Assembly: GCA_913052135.1 (NCBI GenBank)
Contig: CAJXDY010000015.1
Span: forward strand, 1-45,686
Length of the DNA stretch: 45,686 nucleotides
Direction: 5' to 3'
DNA from: UBA8106 sp913052135
GTDB lineage: Bacteria; Acidobacteriota; Vicinamibacteria; Vicinamibacterales; UBA823
Shown here: in pieces, positions 17,041-25,403 of the stretch
Numbering within the stretch: the first letter of the stretch is position 1
How the letters are laid out: each line of letters opens with the position of its first letter
Made by a program: the position numbers and the translations under genes
The notes under the pieces: model-generated
The model's database searches: none
What the model saw: only the letters and a program-made list of their open reading frames with translations
What the model was told of the DNA's origin: nothing

Positions 17041-17313
17041 ATGCGTCTACTTGCAGGTATTCCATTTATAGTGGCTGCGGTCTTGCTGTGTATCGCCGCG
17101 TCAGATTTTGCTGGTGTTGGAGATCCGGGATCGCCACCGTCGACACATGTCTCTCCGCGCTACATTGAGCAGGGTTACGGTGAAACAGGTGCAGCCAATT
17201 TGGTTACTGCCGTCCTCGCCGATTATCGAGGCTATGACACCCTGGGTGAAACAATCGTCATCTTCACGGCAGGGTTAGCCTGCGTTTTTATTTTTAGGAG
17301 ACGAGATTTGTGA
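17041..17313 (+). CDS. MbhE-type subunit (second detached part of the MrpA C-terminus)
   Basis: Ninety-residue protein with a helix at each end and a polar middle. The stretch LADYRGYDTLGETIVIFTAGLA matches the last domain of MrpA and the separate MbhE subunit (family pattern YRGFDTLGE). It overlaps mnhB by 4 bp. With the preceding gene it covers the portion of MrpA lying beyond the NuoL-like core. Confidence 0.85.
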   Translation: MRLLAGIPFIVAAVLLCIAASDFAGVGDPGSPPSTHVSPRYIEQGYGETGAANLVTAVLADYRGYDTLGETIVIFTAGLACVFIFRRRDL

Positions 17314-17747
17314 GCACAGAGTTTGGGACCACTGTTCTCGACGTGGTAAGCCGACTGATTACCCCGTTCATATTGATGTTCGGAGCCTATGTCGTGACCC
17401 ACGGCCACTACAGTCCGGGCGGTGGGTTTCAAGGGGGCGTCATTTTTGCCGTAGCGGTAATTCTCGCGAGGCTCGTACATGGTCGAGATGCCCGATGGGG
17501 CATTCGTCCACGTCTAGCGCTCGGACTAGCCTGTACCGGCGCGGGTTTATATATGGCAATCGGATTACTTGGCCTACTCTTTCAAGGCAACTTCTTGGAT
17601 TACGGCGTGTTGCCGCTGCCTCTTAAGGTGACCGAGGTGCGTGCTGTCGGAACCCTTGGTATAGAAATCGGCGTGGCACTGGCTGTAACTGGGGTACTCA
17701 CCTTGATCTTTGATGCACTTGCAGGTATGCCCGACGAAGAAATTTAA
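17310..17747 (+). CDS. mnhB: Mrp-type antiporter subunit B (MnhB-like)
   Basis: 145-residue protein with four predicted membrane helices. The loop GHYSPGGGFQGGVI is the signature of the MnhB family (usually G...PGGGFqgG). GTG start overlapping the preceding stop by 4 bp. Integral partner subunit of Mrp antiporters. Confidence 0.93.
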   Translation: MSTEFGTTVLDVVSRLITPFILMFGAYVVTHGHYSPGGGFQGGVIFAVAVILARLVHGRDARWGIRPRLALGLACTGAGLYMAIGLLGLLFQGNFLDYGVLPLPLKVTEVRAVGTLGIEIGVALAVTGVLTLIFDALAGMPDEEI

Positions 17748-17751
17748 TCTG

Positions 17752-18120
17752 ATGCCAACATCCTTAACCCACGCAGAATATTGGCTTGCAGCTTTACTCT
17801 TGCTCTGGGGAGTCTACGGCGTGCTGGCTAGCAACCACCTGCTGAGAAAATTAATGGCGATGAACATTATGCAGGTGGGAGTGATTGTCTTTTTCATCGC
17901 TCTTGCTGCCAAGTCGGGGGCGACAGCTCCGGTGGTAGTTAATGTTGACCAGTCCATTCAGGCGTCTGGCTACGTAAATCCACTACCTCACGCGTTAATG
18001 TTGACGGCTATTGTCGTGTCGGTCAGCACGACAGGGGTAGCACTCGCGTTACTCATTCGTATACAACGTCGCTACGGCACGCTTCAAGAAACGACTTTGC
18101 TTGAGCGGCTCAAGCGATGA
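17752..18120 (+). CDS. mnhC: Mrp-type antiporter subunit C (NuoK-like, MnhC)
   Basis: 122-residue NuoK-like protein with three membrane helices; LMAMNIMQVGVIVFFIALA and PLPHALMLTAIVVSVSTTGVALALL match the MnhC/NuoK family, including the conserved A-L-x-L-T-A-I-V stretch. ATG at 17752, 4 bp after the mnhB stop; an in-frame extension to 17710 inside mnhB is unlikely. It overlaps the next gene by 4 bp (ATGA). Confidence 0.92.
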   Translation: MPTSLTHAEYWLAALLLLWGVYGVLASNHLLRKLMAMNIMQVGVIVFFIALAAKSGATAPVVVNVDQSIQASGYVNPLPHALMLTAIVVSVSTTGVALALLIRIQRRYGTLQETTLLERLKR

Positions 18121-19586
18121 CGCCTCATCTCGCTGTTCTCGTCGTCGTGATTCCGTTAGCCTCTTCCCTTGTAATTCCATTGGTAGGCATTTTTTCGAGA
18201 CGTACTGGGCAAACGCTAGCACTTCTGGCGCACGTAGTTACGCTCGTCCTCGCTTTAGCAACGCTTGTCCGTGTCCTCGCGGAAGGGAGTTGGAGCTATC
18301 ACCTTGGCGGCTGGATGCCGCCTTGGGGCATAGAGTATGTTGTCGACCCCCTTAGTGCCGGCATGGCTGTTTTAATCAGCGGGATGGCGCTACTAACCAT
18401 GGTATATGCCGCCGGATGTCTGGACAAAGGGAACAGCCGGCATCCTGGTCTCAGTGAGGCACTCTTCTTACTGCTTACCGCCGGTCTTCTAGGTATTGTC
18501 ATGACGGGTGACATGTTTAACCTGTACGTCTTCCTTGAGATCTCGTCTATTGCCGCGTACGCTTTACTGACTTCGGAAGAAGGCCCATCCCTCGTGGCGA
18601 CGTTTCGCTACTTACTTGTGGGGACCATCGCGGCCTCACTCTATCTCTTGGGAACCGGATACCTTTATGCCCTAACTGGCACGTTAAACATGGCCGATCT
18701 GGGCGTGCGATTATCAGAGACAGGAGACTCAATGGCCGTGGTGGTGGGGGTCTCTCTTGTGGTGATCGGACTAGCTGTGAAGGCGGCGGTGTTTCCACTG
18801 CATGGCTGGTTGCCCGACACTTATACTTACGCGCCGGTTGCCGTTGTGGGATTCATCGGGGCAGTTATGACGAAAGTCAGCGCGTATGCTCTGTTTCGGA
18901 TTCTCTTCTTTGTACTTGATGCCCAAGCCGTCTCCGGGGCCGTCGTCACATGGCTTGGCTGGCTAGCCGTGGTGGCTATCGTAGCCGGATCGTGGATGGC
19001 CCTTGCGCAAACAGATGTTAGGCGCATGCTCGCCTACTCCAGTGTTGGTCAAATGGGATTCATTGTAATAGGTTTTTCGCTCGGGAACGTTCCAGCCATG
19101 GTAGGTGGCTTGTTTCACCTTCTAAATCACGCTGTTATGAAAGGGTGCCTCTTTATGGTGGCAGGCGGCGTCCGATGGCGAACAGGGGCAACCACCGTAA
19201 ATGCTTATGCCGGGATGGGGCGGCGCCTGCCATTGAGCATGGCAGCGTTTTTAGTGGCAGCCCTGTCCATGATCGGCCTTCCACCGACTGCCGGTTTTTT
19301 TAGCAAGTGGTATCTACTGGTCGGGGCGGTTGAGGCACGAGCGTGGGTTGTCCTTGCGGCGATCATTGTTAGCAGTGCGCTTAGTGCGATTTATTTTTTT
19401 CGCGTTATCGAGAAGGCATTCTTTCATGCGTCCGACGAGATTAACCCCGCATCTGAACGCACCGAGCTGCCCGGCGTCATGCTCGGACCAGTGGTGATTT
19501 TAGCGTTGGTAGTGTTATTGCTCGGAATCCTAAACGAGCCAATCGTAACGCATTTCGTGATGCACGCACTGCCGCCTAATGTTTAG
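18117..19586 (+). CDS. mnhD: Mrp/Nuo antiporter-like subunit, copy 1 (MnhD-like)
   Basis: 489-residue membrane protein of the NuoL/M/N and MrpA/D family, with about 13-14 hydrophobic segments. It keeps both key charged residues: the TM5 glutamate (YVFLEISSIAAYALL) and the TM7 lysine (GLAVKAAVFPLHGWLPD). The next conserved block (VMTKVSAYALFR) is also present. This is consistent with an active proton/cation-translocating channel. First of three such subunits in this operon. It overlaps mnhC by 4 bp and the following gene by 8 bp. Confidence 0.93.
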   Translation: MTPHLAVLVVVIPLASSLVIPLVGIFSRRTGQTLALLAHVVTLVLALATLVRVLAEGSWSYHLGGWMPPWGIEYVVDPLSAGMAVLISGMALLTMVYAAGCLDKGNSRHPGLSEALFLLLTAGLLGIVMTGDMFNLYVFLEISSIAAYALLTSEEGPSLVATFRYLLVGTIAASLYLLGTGYLYALTGTLNMADLGVRLSETGDSMAVVVGVSLVVIGLAVKAAVFPLHGWLPDTYTYAPVAVVGFIGAVMTKVSAYALFRILFFVLDAQAVSGAVVTWLGWLAVVAIVAGSWMALAQTDVRRMLAYSSVGQMGFIVIGFSLGNVPAMVGGLFHLLNHAVMKGCLFMVAGGVRWRTGATTVNAYAGMGRRLPLSMAAFLVAALSMIGLPPTAGFFSKWYLLVGAVEARAWVVLAAIIVSSALSAIYFFRVIEKAFFHASDEINPASERTELPGVMLGPVVILALVVLLLGILNEPIVTHFVMHALPPNV

Positions 19587-21087
19587 CGTCATGGATCAAT
19601 TACTCGACCAGCGACCGCTCATTGCAGTCATGATCTCGCTCGTGGCCGCCATAACAATGCCACTGTTTAGTCGACACCCAAACTGGCGCGAGGGCTGCAC
19701 TTTACTAGCAGCGACGCTAAAGCTATTCGTGGTCGCCTCAATGTTGTCCGCGGTGCTTGCCGGTGAAACACCAAGCTCCGCATCAATCCTGCTGCCGCAG
19801 GGACTATCTTTGCATCTCCGGGCTGATCCACTCGGCCTCGTATTTGCACTGACGGCTGCGACGCTCTGGGTGATGACCTCGTTGTACTCCATTGGATACA
19901 TGCGTGCTAAGGAAGCTCCACGTCAAACGGGGTACTATGCGGCCTTTGCCCTCTGTTTGTCAGCGACCACAGGCCTTGCGTTTGCTGGCAATCTGCTGAC
20001 ATTCTTCGTGTTCTACGAAGTTCTAACCTTGTCTACTTACCCTCTGGTTGTGCACACTCGGACGGCTGAAGCGCGATCAGCAGGTCGTCGTTACCTCGTC
20101 TATACCATCGGCGGCGGACAGCTTTTGCTAGCTGCTATCGTGTGGACGCAAGTCGTCGCGCCAGGCTCGGAGTTTGTGCCAGGGGGGTTCTTAGCTGGGC
20201 GCGCCAGTGATGTCGCAATGGCCGTGGGGTTTGCAGCCTTCATGATCGGATTAGGCGTCAAGGCTGCTCTTATGCCATTACACGGATGGTTGCCGGCGGC
20301 AATGGCCGCGCCGACGCCGGTTAGTGCGCTGCTACACGCCGTGGCGGTTGTGAAAGCCGGCGCCTTCGGTGTGGTGCGTGTTACGGGGTTTGTTTTTGGT
20401 GTCGACGTGCTCCGAGCAATCAACGCGGATGTTGTGCTGGCAGTGGCTGCGAGTGTGACGATTGTGGTCGCGTCTATACGGGCTCTTGGTGAACGAAATC
20501 TCAAACGACGGCTAGCCTATTCGACAATCGGGCAGCTCTCTTACATTGTGCTCGGTTCGGCACTCGGCACCGTGGCCGCACTCACAGGCGCGATTTTTCA
20601 CATAGCGGCGCACGCGTTTATGAAAATTACCTTGTTTTTTTGTGCTGGTGCGATCCATGTTCAAGTGCAACGAGACAACGTTGACGAACTCGACGGACTC
20701 GGGAAGCAAATGCCGGTCACGCTAGGCGCGTTCATGATTGGTGCTTCCGGCCTCGCAGGAATTCCTCTATTAGCTGGATTCATCGGGAAGTGGCAGATTG
20801 GGGTTGGTGCCGTAGAGGCGGGGTACCCCGTCTTTGTGGTAGTCCTCGTTGTGAGCGGACTCTTTAACATTGCATATTTCTTCCCGATAATTTCCGATGC
20901 GTTCTTAAAGTCTTCCCCCGTCGTTGGGACGGATGCTCGGCCGATTATCACTGCCCCATTGGTGTTTTCGGCCGGTATCGCAATTATGCTTGGCCTGTTT
21001 CCCGATGCCGGATTTCATTTCTATTCCCTGGCCAGACTCGCGGCATCCACAATTGTGATGGGACCTAATGGCGGAGGCTTGCCGTGA
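19579..21087 (+). CDS. Mrp/Nuo antiporter-like subunit, copy 2
   Basis: 502-residue antiporter-like membrane subunit. The conserved sequence includes LTFFVFYEVLTLSTYPLV (TM5 glutamate) and GLGVKAALMPLHGWLPAAM (TM7 lysine), then APTPVSALLHAVAVVKAGAF, the classical family block. Both key ion-pathway residues are retained. The start overlaps copy 1 by 8 bp; an alternative ATG at 19591 is four residues in. Its stop overlaps the GTG of the small membrane gene by 4 bp. Whether it is the MrpA-like or a second MrpD-like subunit needs a tree. Confidence 0.92.
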   Translation: MFSVMDQLLDQRPLIAVMISLVAAITMPLFSRHPNWREGCTLLAATLKLFVVASMLSAVLAGETPSSASILLPQGLSLHLRADPLGLVFALTAATLWVMTSLYSIGYMRAKEAPRQTGYYAAFALCLSATTGLAFAGNLLTFFVFYEVLTLSTYPLVVHTRTAEARSAGRRYLVYTIGGGQLLLAAIVWTQVVAPGSEFVPGGFLAGRASDVAMAVGFAAFMIGLGVKAALMPLHGWLPAAMAAPTPVSALLHAVAVVKAGAFGVVRVTGFVFGVDVLRAINADVVLAVAASVTIVVASIRALGERNLKRRLAYSTIGQLSYIVLGSALGTVAALTGAIFHIAAHAFMKITLFFCAGAIHVQVQRDNVDELDGLGKQMPVTLGAFMIGASGLAGIPLLAGFIGKWQIGVGAVEAGYPVFVVVLVVSGLFNIAYFFPIISDAFLKSSPVVGTDARPIITAPLVFSAGIAIMLGLFPDAGFHFYSLARLAASTIVMGPNGGGLP

Positions 21088-21311
21088 CGCCTCGAAGCAG
21101 CTTGAAGATAGTTGTGCTGGTAGGCGCGCTTAGCGTGTTTCTTGAAGTGTTCTTGAGGCACGAGGGGCATGGCCCTTGGTGGCATTTCTTGCCCGGTTTC
21201 GATCTGGCATTTGGACTCATCGGCAGTGTGGTGCTGGTGTTGGTGGCTAAGGCGATCGGACAGACTTGGTTACAGCGCCCCGAACCCGATAACGACAAGG
21301 GTGCGATGTGA
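21084..21311 (+). CDS. Small two-helix membrane protein in the antiporter operon
   Basis: Seventy-five residues with two hydrophobic helices (about 8-22 and 40-58) separated by a short His-rich loop, HEGHGPWWHFLPGFD. The C-terminus is charged. I do not recognise a characterised family. It is linked to the operon by 4-bp overlaps on both sides (GTGA at the start, then the next gene's GTG), so it is very likely translated and part of, or an assembly helper for, the complex. Histidines and acidic residues at the membrane edge could bind a metal or proton, but that is speculation. Confidence 0.8.
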   Translation: MTPRSSLKIVVLVGALSVFLEVFLRHEGHGPWWHFLPGFDLAFGLIGSVVLVLVAKAIGQTWLQRPEPDNDKGAM

Positions 21312-23050
21312 CTATCCATCCAGCGCTTCTCCTTGTTTTTACAGCTGCCGTAGCTGCGACGATTCGCCGATCTAGTGTACGGGCTCTCATTCTGCTAGCG
21401 GGTGCTGTGACGAGCCTAGTCTCGTGTGTCGGACTTACACCAGGCGTCGCTCTCTCCTTCGTCTTCACAACACACCGCGTCGAGCTGCTGCGCGTCGACC
21501 CGCTCAGTCAAGTCTTTGGCTTGATTTTTACACTCATTACGGTAATTGGATTCGTGTATGCGTTACACATACGCAGTCGAGGCGAACAGATTGCAACGGC
21601 ACTCTATGCCGCCGGGGCACTCGGTGTTGTCTACGCGGGTGATTGGATCACGCTATTTGTTAGTTGGGAATTCATGAGCCTGACGTCGCTAATTGTGATC
21701 TGGTCGAGTGACCGCGAGCGAGCGCGTGCAGCCGGGTTTCGGTACCTGCTCGTGCATATCGCAGGAGGATCGTTACTGTTTGTAGGACTGATGCTCCTGT
21801 CGTCAAGTGGTGCCGGGCTTGGAACCGTGGGCCTGCTTGAGCCTGATATTGGACCAGCCTTCTGGTTGATTCTCGCTGGCATCTGTATCAATGCGGCGAT
21901 ACCGCCGGTCCATGCATGGCTCACGGATGCATATCCGGAAGCATCCGTGACTGGGATGGTATTCCTGAGTGCGTTCACGACAAAGACGGCCGTCTATGTT
22001 CTGATCCGGGTCTTTCCAGGCACGGAGGTGCTCGTGTGGCTAGGCGCTACGGCAGCCGTGTATGGCGCTTTCTATGCCGTCTTGGAAAATGACATCCGCC
22101 GGTTGTTGGCGTATCACATTGTCAGTCAAGTGGGCTACATGGTGGCCGGCGTTGGAATGGGATCGGCCCTTGCACTGAACGGTGCTGCGGCCCACGCGTT
22201 TTCACACGTGCTGTACAAAGCGCTTTTGATTATGAGCTTAGGCGCGGTGATTCAGATGACCGGCAAACGAAAGCTCACCGAGCTAGGGGGCGTGGGACGG
22301 TCGATGCCAATCGTTATCGGATTGTTTTTCGTTGGAGCTTTTGCCATCTCAGGGGTCCCGCTGTTCAATGGCTTCATTAGTAAGTCAATGATTGTTACGG
22401 CAGCGACGGAATTAAAACTCTTCACTCCTGAGCTATTATTAACACTCGCGACGGTGGGCACGATTCTTCACACCTGTCTAAAGTTACCCTACTTCACCTT
22501 TTTTGGGCCCGACTGCGGTGTTAGACCTGGTCACCTGCCCAGGAACATGCTCGTTGCGATGACGATAGCGGCCGCGTGTTGCATCACTCTTGGTCTCCAG
22601 CCGGAGTGGCTTTATAACTGGTTGCCATTGCAGCCGGTTATGTACTCCCCCTATACGAGTGATCACGTGCTGTCGTCGGTGCAGTTGATCATCGGAACAG
22701 GAGTCGGGTTCTGTTTGTTATTTGTAAAGCTCGCCGGGACTCCCACAATTACGCTCGACACAGACCAGCTGTGGCGCCGACCCGTCTGGCTTGCGGTCAA
22801 CCGTCTTACGCGTGGGCTTGATCTGGTTCAAGGAAGTGCCCAAGCTGTTGGTTTCAGGGTCCGAAACACGGTGCTACCGTACGCTGGGAATCCACTATTG
22901 CTTCTCGCGCTGGGTGGCTTCACTCCAACCGGTTTCGATCGTGAAAGGTACGACGCGGATCGCTACCGGCTCCCGATAGCCGTCACCGTTTTTTGGGTCA
23001 CGGCGGCGCTAGTCGCACTCATTCTGTTCGCTTGGATCACCGTACTTTGA
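21308..23050 (+). CDS. Mrp/Nuo antiporter-like subunit, copy 3, lacking the TM7 lysine
   Basis: 580-residue member of the NuoL/M/N family and the longest of the three antiporter-like subunits, with extra C-terminal membrane segments. The TM5 glutamate is present (FVSWEFMS, Glu121), and the later block AFTTKTAVYVLIR keeps its lysine. The TM7 position, however, reads ICINAAIPPVHAWLTDAY, with Asn195 where copies 1 and 2 have Lys. A variant with Asn here is, as I recall, shared by a subfamily of Mrp-like proteins, so it may be a fixed trait rather than a mutation. GTG start in a 4-bp overlap with the small gene. Last gene of the operon. Confidence 0.92.
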   Translation: MTIHPALLLVFTAAVAATIRRSSVRALILLAGAVTSLVSCVGLTPGVALSFVFTTHRVELLRVDPLSQVFGLIFTLITVIGFVYALHIRSRGEQIATALYAAGALGVVYAGDWITLFVSWEFMSLTSLIVIWSSDRERARAAGFRYLLVHIAGGSLLFVGLMLLSSSGAGLGTVGLLEPDIGPAFWLILAGICINAAIPPVHAWLTDAYPEASVTGMVFLSAFTTKTAVYVLIRVFPGTEVLVWLGATAAVYGAFYAVLENDIRRLLAYHIVSQVGYMVAGVGMGSALALNGAAAHAFSHVLYKALLIMSLGAVIQMTGKRKLTELGGVGRSMPIVIGLFFVGAFAISGVPLFNGFISKSMIVTAATELKLFTPELLLTLATVGTILHTCLKLPYFTFFGPDCGVRPGHLPRNMLVAMTIAAACCITLGLQPEWLYNWLPLQPVMYSPYTSDHVLSSVQLIIGTGVGFCLLFVKLAGTPTITLDTDQLWRRPVWLAVNRLTRGLDLVQGSAQAVGFRVRNTVLPYAGNPLLLLALGGFTPTGFDRERYDADRYRLPIAVTVFWVTAALVALILFAWITVL

Positions 23051-23088
23051 CACGGCAGTCCGTACTTAGGGTTCCGCGCAGTCAATTC

Positions 23089-25353
23089 TTAAGCCAAGGT
23101 CAGCTTGGCATGTTTGGCATGTAATTTTTTCTGTCCGACTGCCGCAAACCGCACGGTGAGTTTTGCGTCGTCGGCGAGGGCTTCTACGGCGATGATGGTG
23201 CCCACGCCGAATAGTGGGTGTCGGACACGCACACCCGGGCCGATGGTCGTCATGGATTGGTCTTCATCCTCATATGAGTAGGTTGGTTCGTAGCTGCCAC
23301 GTGATGAACGCGTGCGACCACCACGACGGTCATAGGCCGAGGGACCGCTCTGGAATTCTGCGGACGGTGCACGCCCGAGTCGATCGATCAGGGCCTCGGG
23401 AATTTCGTCAATGAAACGGGACGGCTCAGTACCTTGATATTCGCCAAATAGGCGTCGACGGGCAGCGCCAGTGAATACCAGCTTGGATTGTGCGCGCGTC
23501 ATTCCCACATAACACAAGCGACGTTCCTCTTCGACCTCGTCGTCGTTGTCCCTCGACCGTGAGTGTGGAAATAATTCTTCTTCCATGCCCGCCATGACAA
23601 CCATCGGAAACTCAAGGCCTTTCGCGGCATGCATGGTCATCAGTGAAATGCTGGTATTCTGGGCGCCTTTGACCTCGTCAGTCTCTGAGCGCAACGATAA
23701 TTGGTCGACGAAACCGGTGAATGTCGGTTCGGACTCCCGCGCCTCGTAGTCACGCGCGCCGTTTACAAGCTGAGCCAGGTTTTCAAGGCGACCTGCTGCT
23801 TCCTCGCTCTGTTCGTCGTGGAGCGACCGTGTATATCCAGTCTGATCGAGGGTTGTTTCTACCATGTCAGAAACAGAAGTGGATTCCTGCTTAGCCACTT
23901 CAGCGAGTGTGACAATGAGCGATCGGAACACCGATAGTGACTTGACAGCGCGTGTTGAGAGCAACTGTTCATCCACCGCGCGTTCGATGCGTCGCCACAA
24001 GGAATTTGGAAGCCTGTCGGCAGAGCCTACAGATTTCGAGAGGCTGGGGACGCTCTCTGGATTGGATGGGAGTTCAATTAACGGAAGTTCCTCAAGCACG
24101 CGTTTGCCGATGCCGCGCTTTGGTGTGTTGATAACACGACGCACACTAACATCGTCATCCGGATTCAACGCCAACCTAAGATATGCCAACGCATCTTTAA
24201 TCTCTTTGCGGGCGGCGAAACGGACGCCGCCGATGATTTGGTATCCCACGCCTTCACGGAATAAAGCATCTTCAAGCGCGCGTGATTGGGCATTGGTCCG
24301 ATAGAGAACGGCGGCGGACCTCTCCGAATCTTCAGTCGTGAATTCCCGCAACGCCTTGGTGATAAAGTCAGCCTCCTCCAACTCGTCATTCGCGTGGAAA
24401 TACAGGATCTTGGTTCCACCGGCCTGGTCCGTCCACAAGCGTTTCTCTTTGCGATTACGGTTGTGTTGAATGACTGCGGAAGCGGCATCCAGAATGATCG
24501 AAGTTGATCGGTAATTACGTTCCAATCGCACCATAGTGGTTTCGGAAAAATCATTTTCGAAATCCATAATGTTCCGCAGATCGGCCCCGCGCCACTTATA
24601 AATTGACTGGTCGGGATCGCCGACAACGCAAAGGTTGCGATGACTTTTTGCGAGGTGTTGGATGAGAAGGTACTGCGGTCGATTCGTATCCTGATATTCG
24701 TCGACGAGGACAAACCGGAACCGGTCAGAATAGCGCAAGCGTACGGGCTCAACTGTTTCGAACAGCTCAACCGTTTTGAGGAGCAAATCGTCAAAGTCGA
24801 GAGCCTTTGCATTGGTCAGTGACTGGCGGTACCGTTCGTACACTTGAGCGACACGATCGTTTTGCGGACCCCAGCCGCTCGGTTCCAGTTCTTCCGGACC
24901 CAGCATTTTGTTTTTGGCCGCACTGATTCGACTGAGCACCACCTTGGGTGGTAAGAGATCATCGTCCAGGCCGAGGTCACGAATCACCTGCCGCACGAGA
25001 TCCAACTGATCTTTGGCGTCGTAGATTACAAAATCCCGCGAGAGTCCGAGCGCGGGTGCCTCGCGGCGGAGCACGCGTGCACAGAGCGAATGAAACGTTG
25101 AAATCCACAGCCTGTCGTGGGTCGTCCCGAGTAAGCTCTCCACACGGTCCCGCATTTCTTGGGCAGCTTTATTTGTAAACGTCACCGCGAGGATCTGCTC
25201 CGGCTTGGCGTGACCATCACCTATCAGGTACGCGATACGGGACGCGATGACGCGCGTCTTACCTGATCCGGCGCCCGCTAAAATGAGCAACGGACCGTTT
25301 ATCTTTAGGACGGCGTCGCGTTGTTCGGGATTGAGCTGTTCCAGGAAATCCAT
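23089..25353 (-). CDS. pcrA: UvrD/PcrA-family 3'-5' DNA helicase
   Basis: Superfamily 1A helicase for nucleotide-excision and replication-associated repair. Visible motifs, in order: N-terminal Q-motif LNPEQRDAV, Walker A GAGSGKTR near residue 28, TFTNKAAQEMRDRV, motif II LVDEYQDTN, motif III VVGDPDQSIYKWRGAD, LERNYRS, and the late helicase motifs TMHAAKGLEFPMVVMAGMEEELFPH and CYVGMTRAQ. A C-terminal Tudor-like segment (VRVRHPLFGVGTII) is typical of PcrA/UvrD. The length of 754 residues is normal. It is convergent with the antiporter operon; the 38-bp gap shows no clear hairpin terminator. Confidence 0.96.
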   Translation of the reverse strand: MDFLEQLNPEQRDAVLKINGPLLILAGAGSGKTRVIASRIAYLIGDGHAKPEQILAVTFTNKAAQEMRDRVESLLGTTHDRLWISTFHSLCARVLRREAPALGLSRDFVIYDAKDQLDLVRQVIRDLGLDDDLLPPKVVLSRISAAKNKMLGPEELEPSGWGPQNDRVAQVYERYRQSLTNAKALDFDDLLLKTVELFETVEPVRLRYSDRFRFVLVDEYQDTNRPQYLLIQHLAKSHRNLCVVGDPDQSIYKWRGADLRNIMDFENDFSETTMVRLERNYRSTSIILDAASAVIQHNRNRKEKRLWTDQAGGTKILYFHANDELEEADFITKALREFTTEDSERSAAVLYRTNAQSRALEDALFREGVGYQIIGGVRFAARKEIKDALAYLRLALNPDDDVSVRRVINTPKRGIGKRVLEELPLIELPSNPESVPSLSKSVGSADRLPNSLWRRIERAVDEQLLSTRAVKSLSVFRSLIVTLAEVAKQESTSVSDMVETTLDQTGYTRSLHDEQSEEAAGRLENLAQLVNGARDYEARESEPTFTGFVDQLSLRSETDEVKGAQNTSISLMTMHAAKGLEFPMVVMAGMEEELFPHSRSRDNDDEVEEERRLCYVGMTRAQSKLVFTGAARRRLFGEYQGTEPSRFIDEIPEALIDRLGRAPSAEFQSGPSAYDRRGGRTRSSRGSYEPTYSYEDEDQSMTTIGPGVRVRHPLFGVGTIIAVEALADDAKLTVRFAAVGQKKLHAKHAKLTLA

Positions 25354-25403
25354 CGTTTAAAGTAGCACCTTATGGTTTTAGGAAGATTACACAGAACGTT
25401 TCA

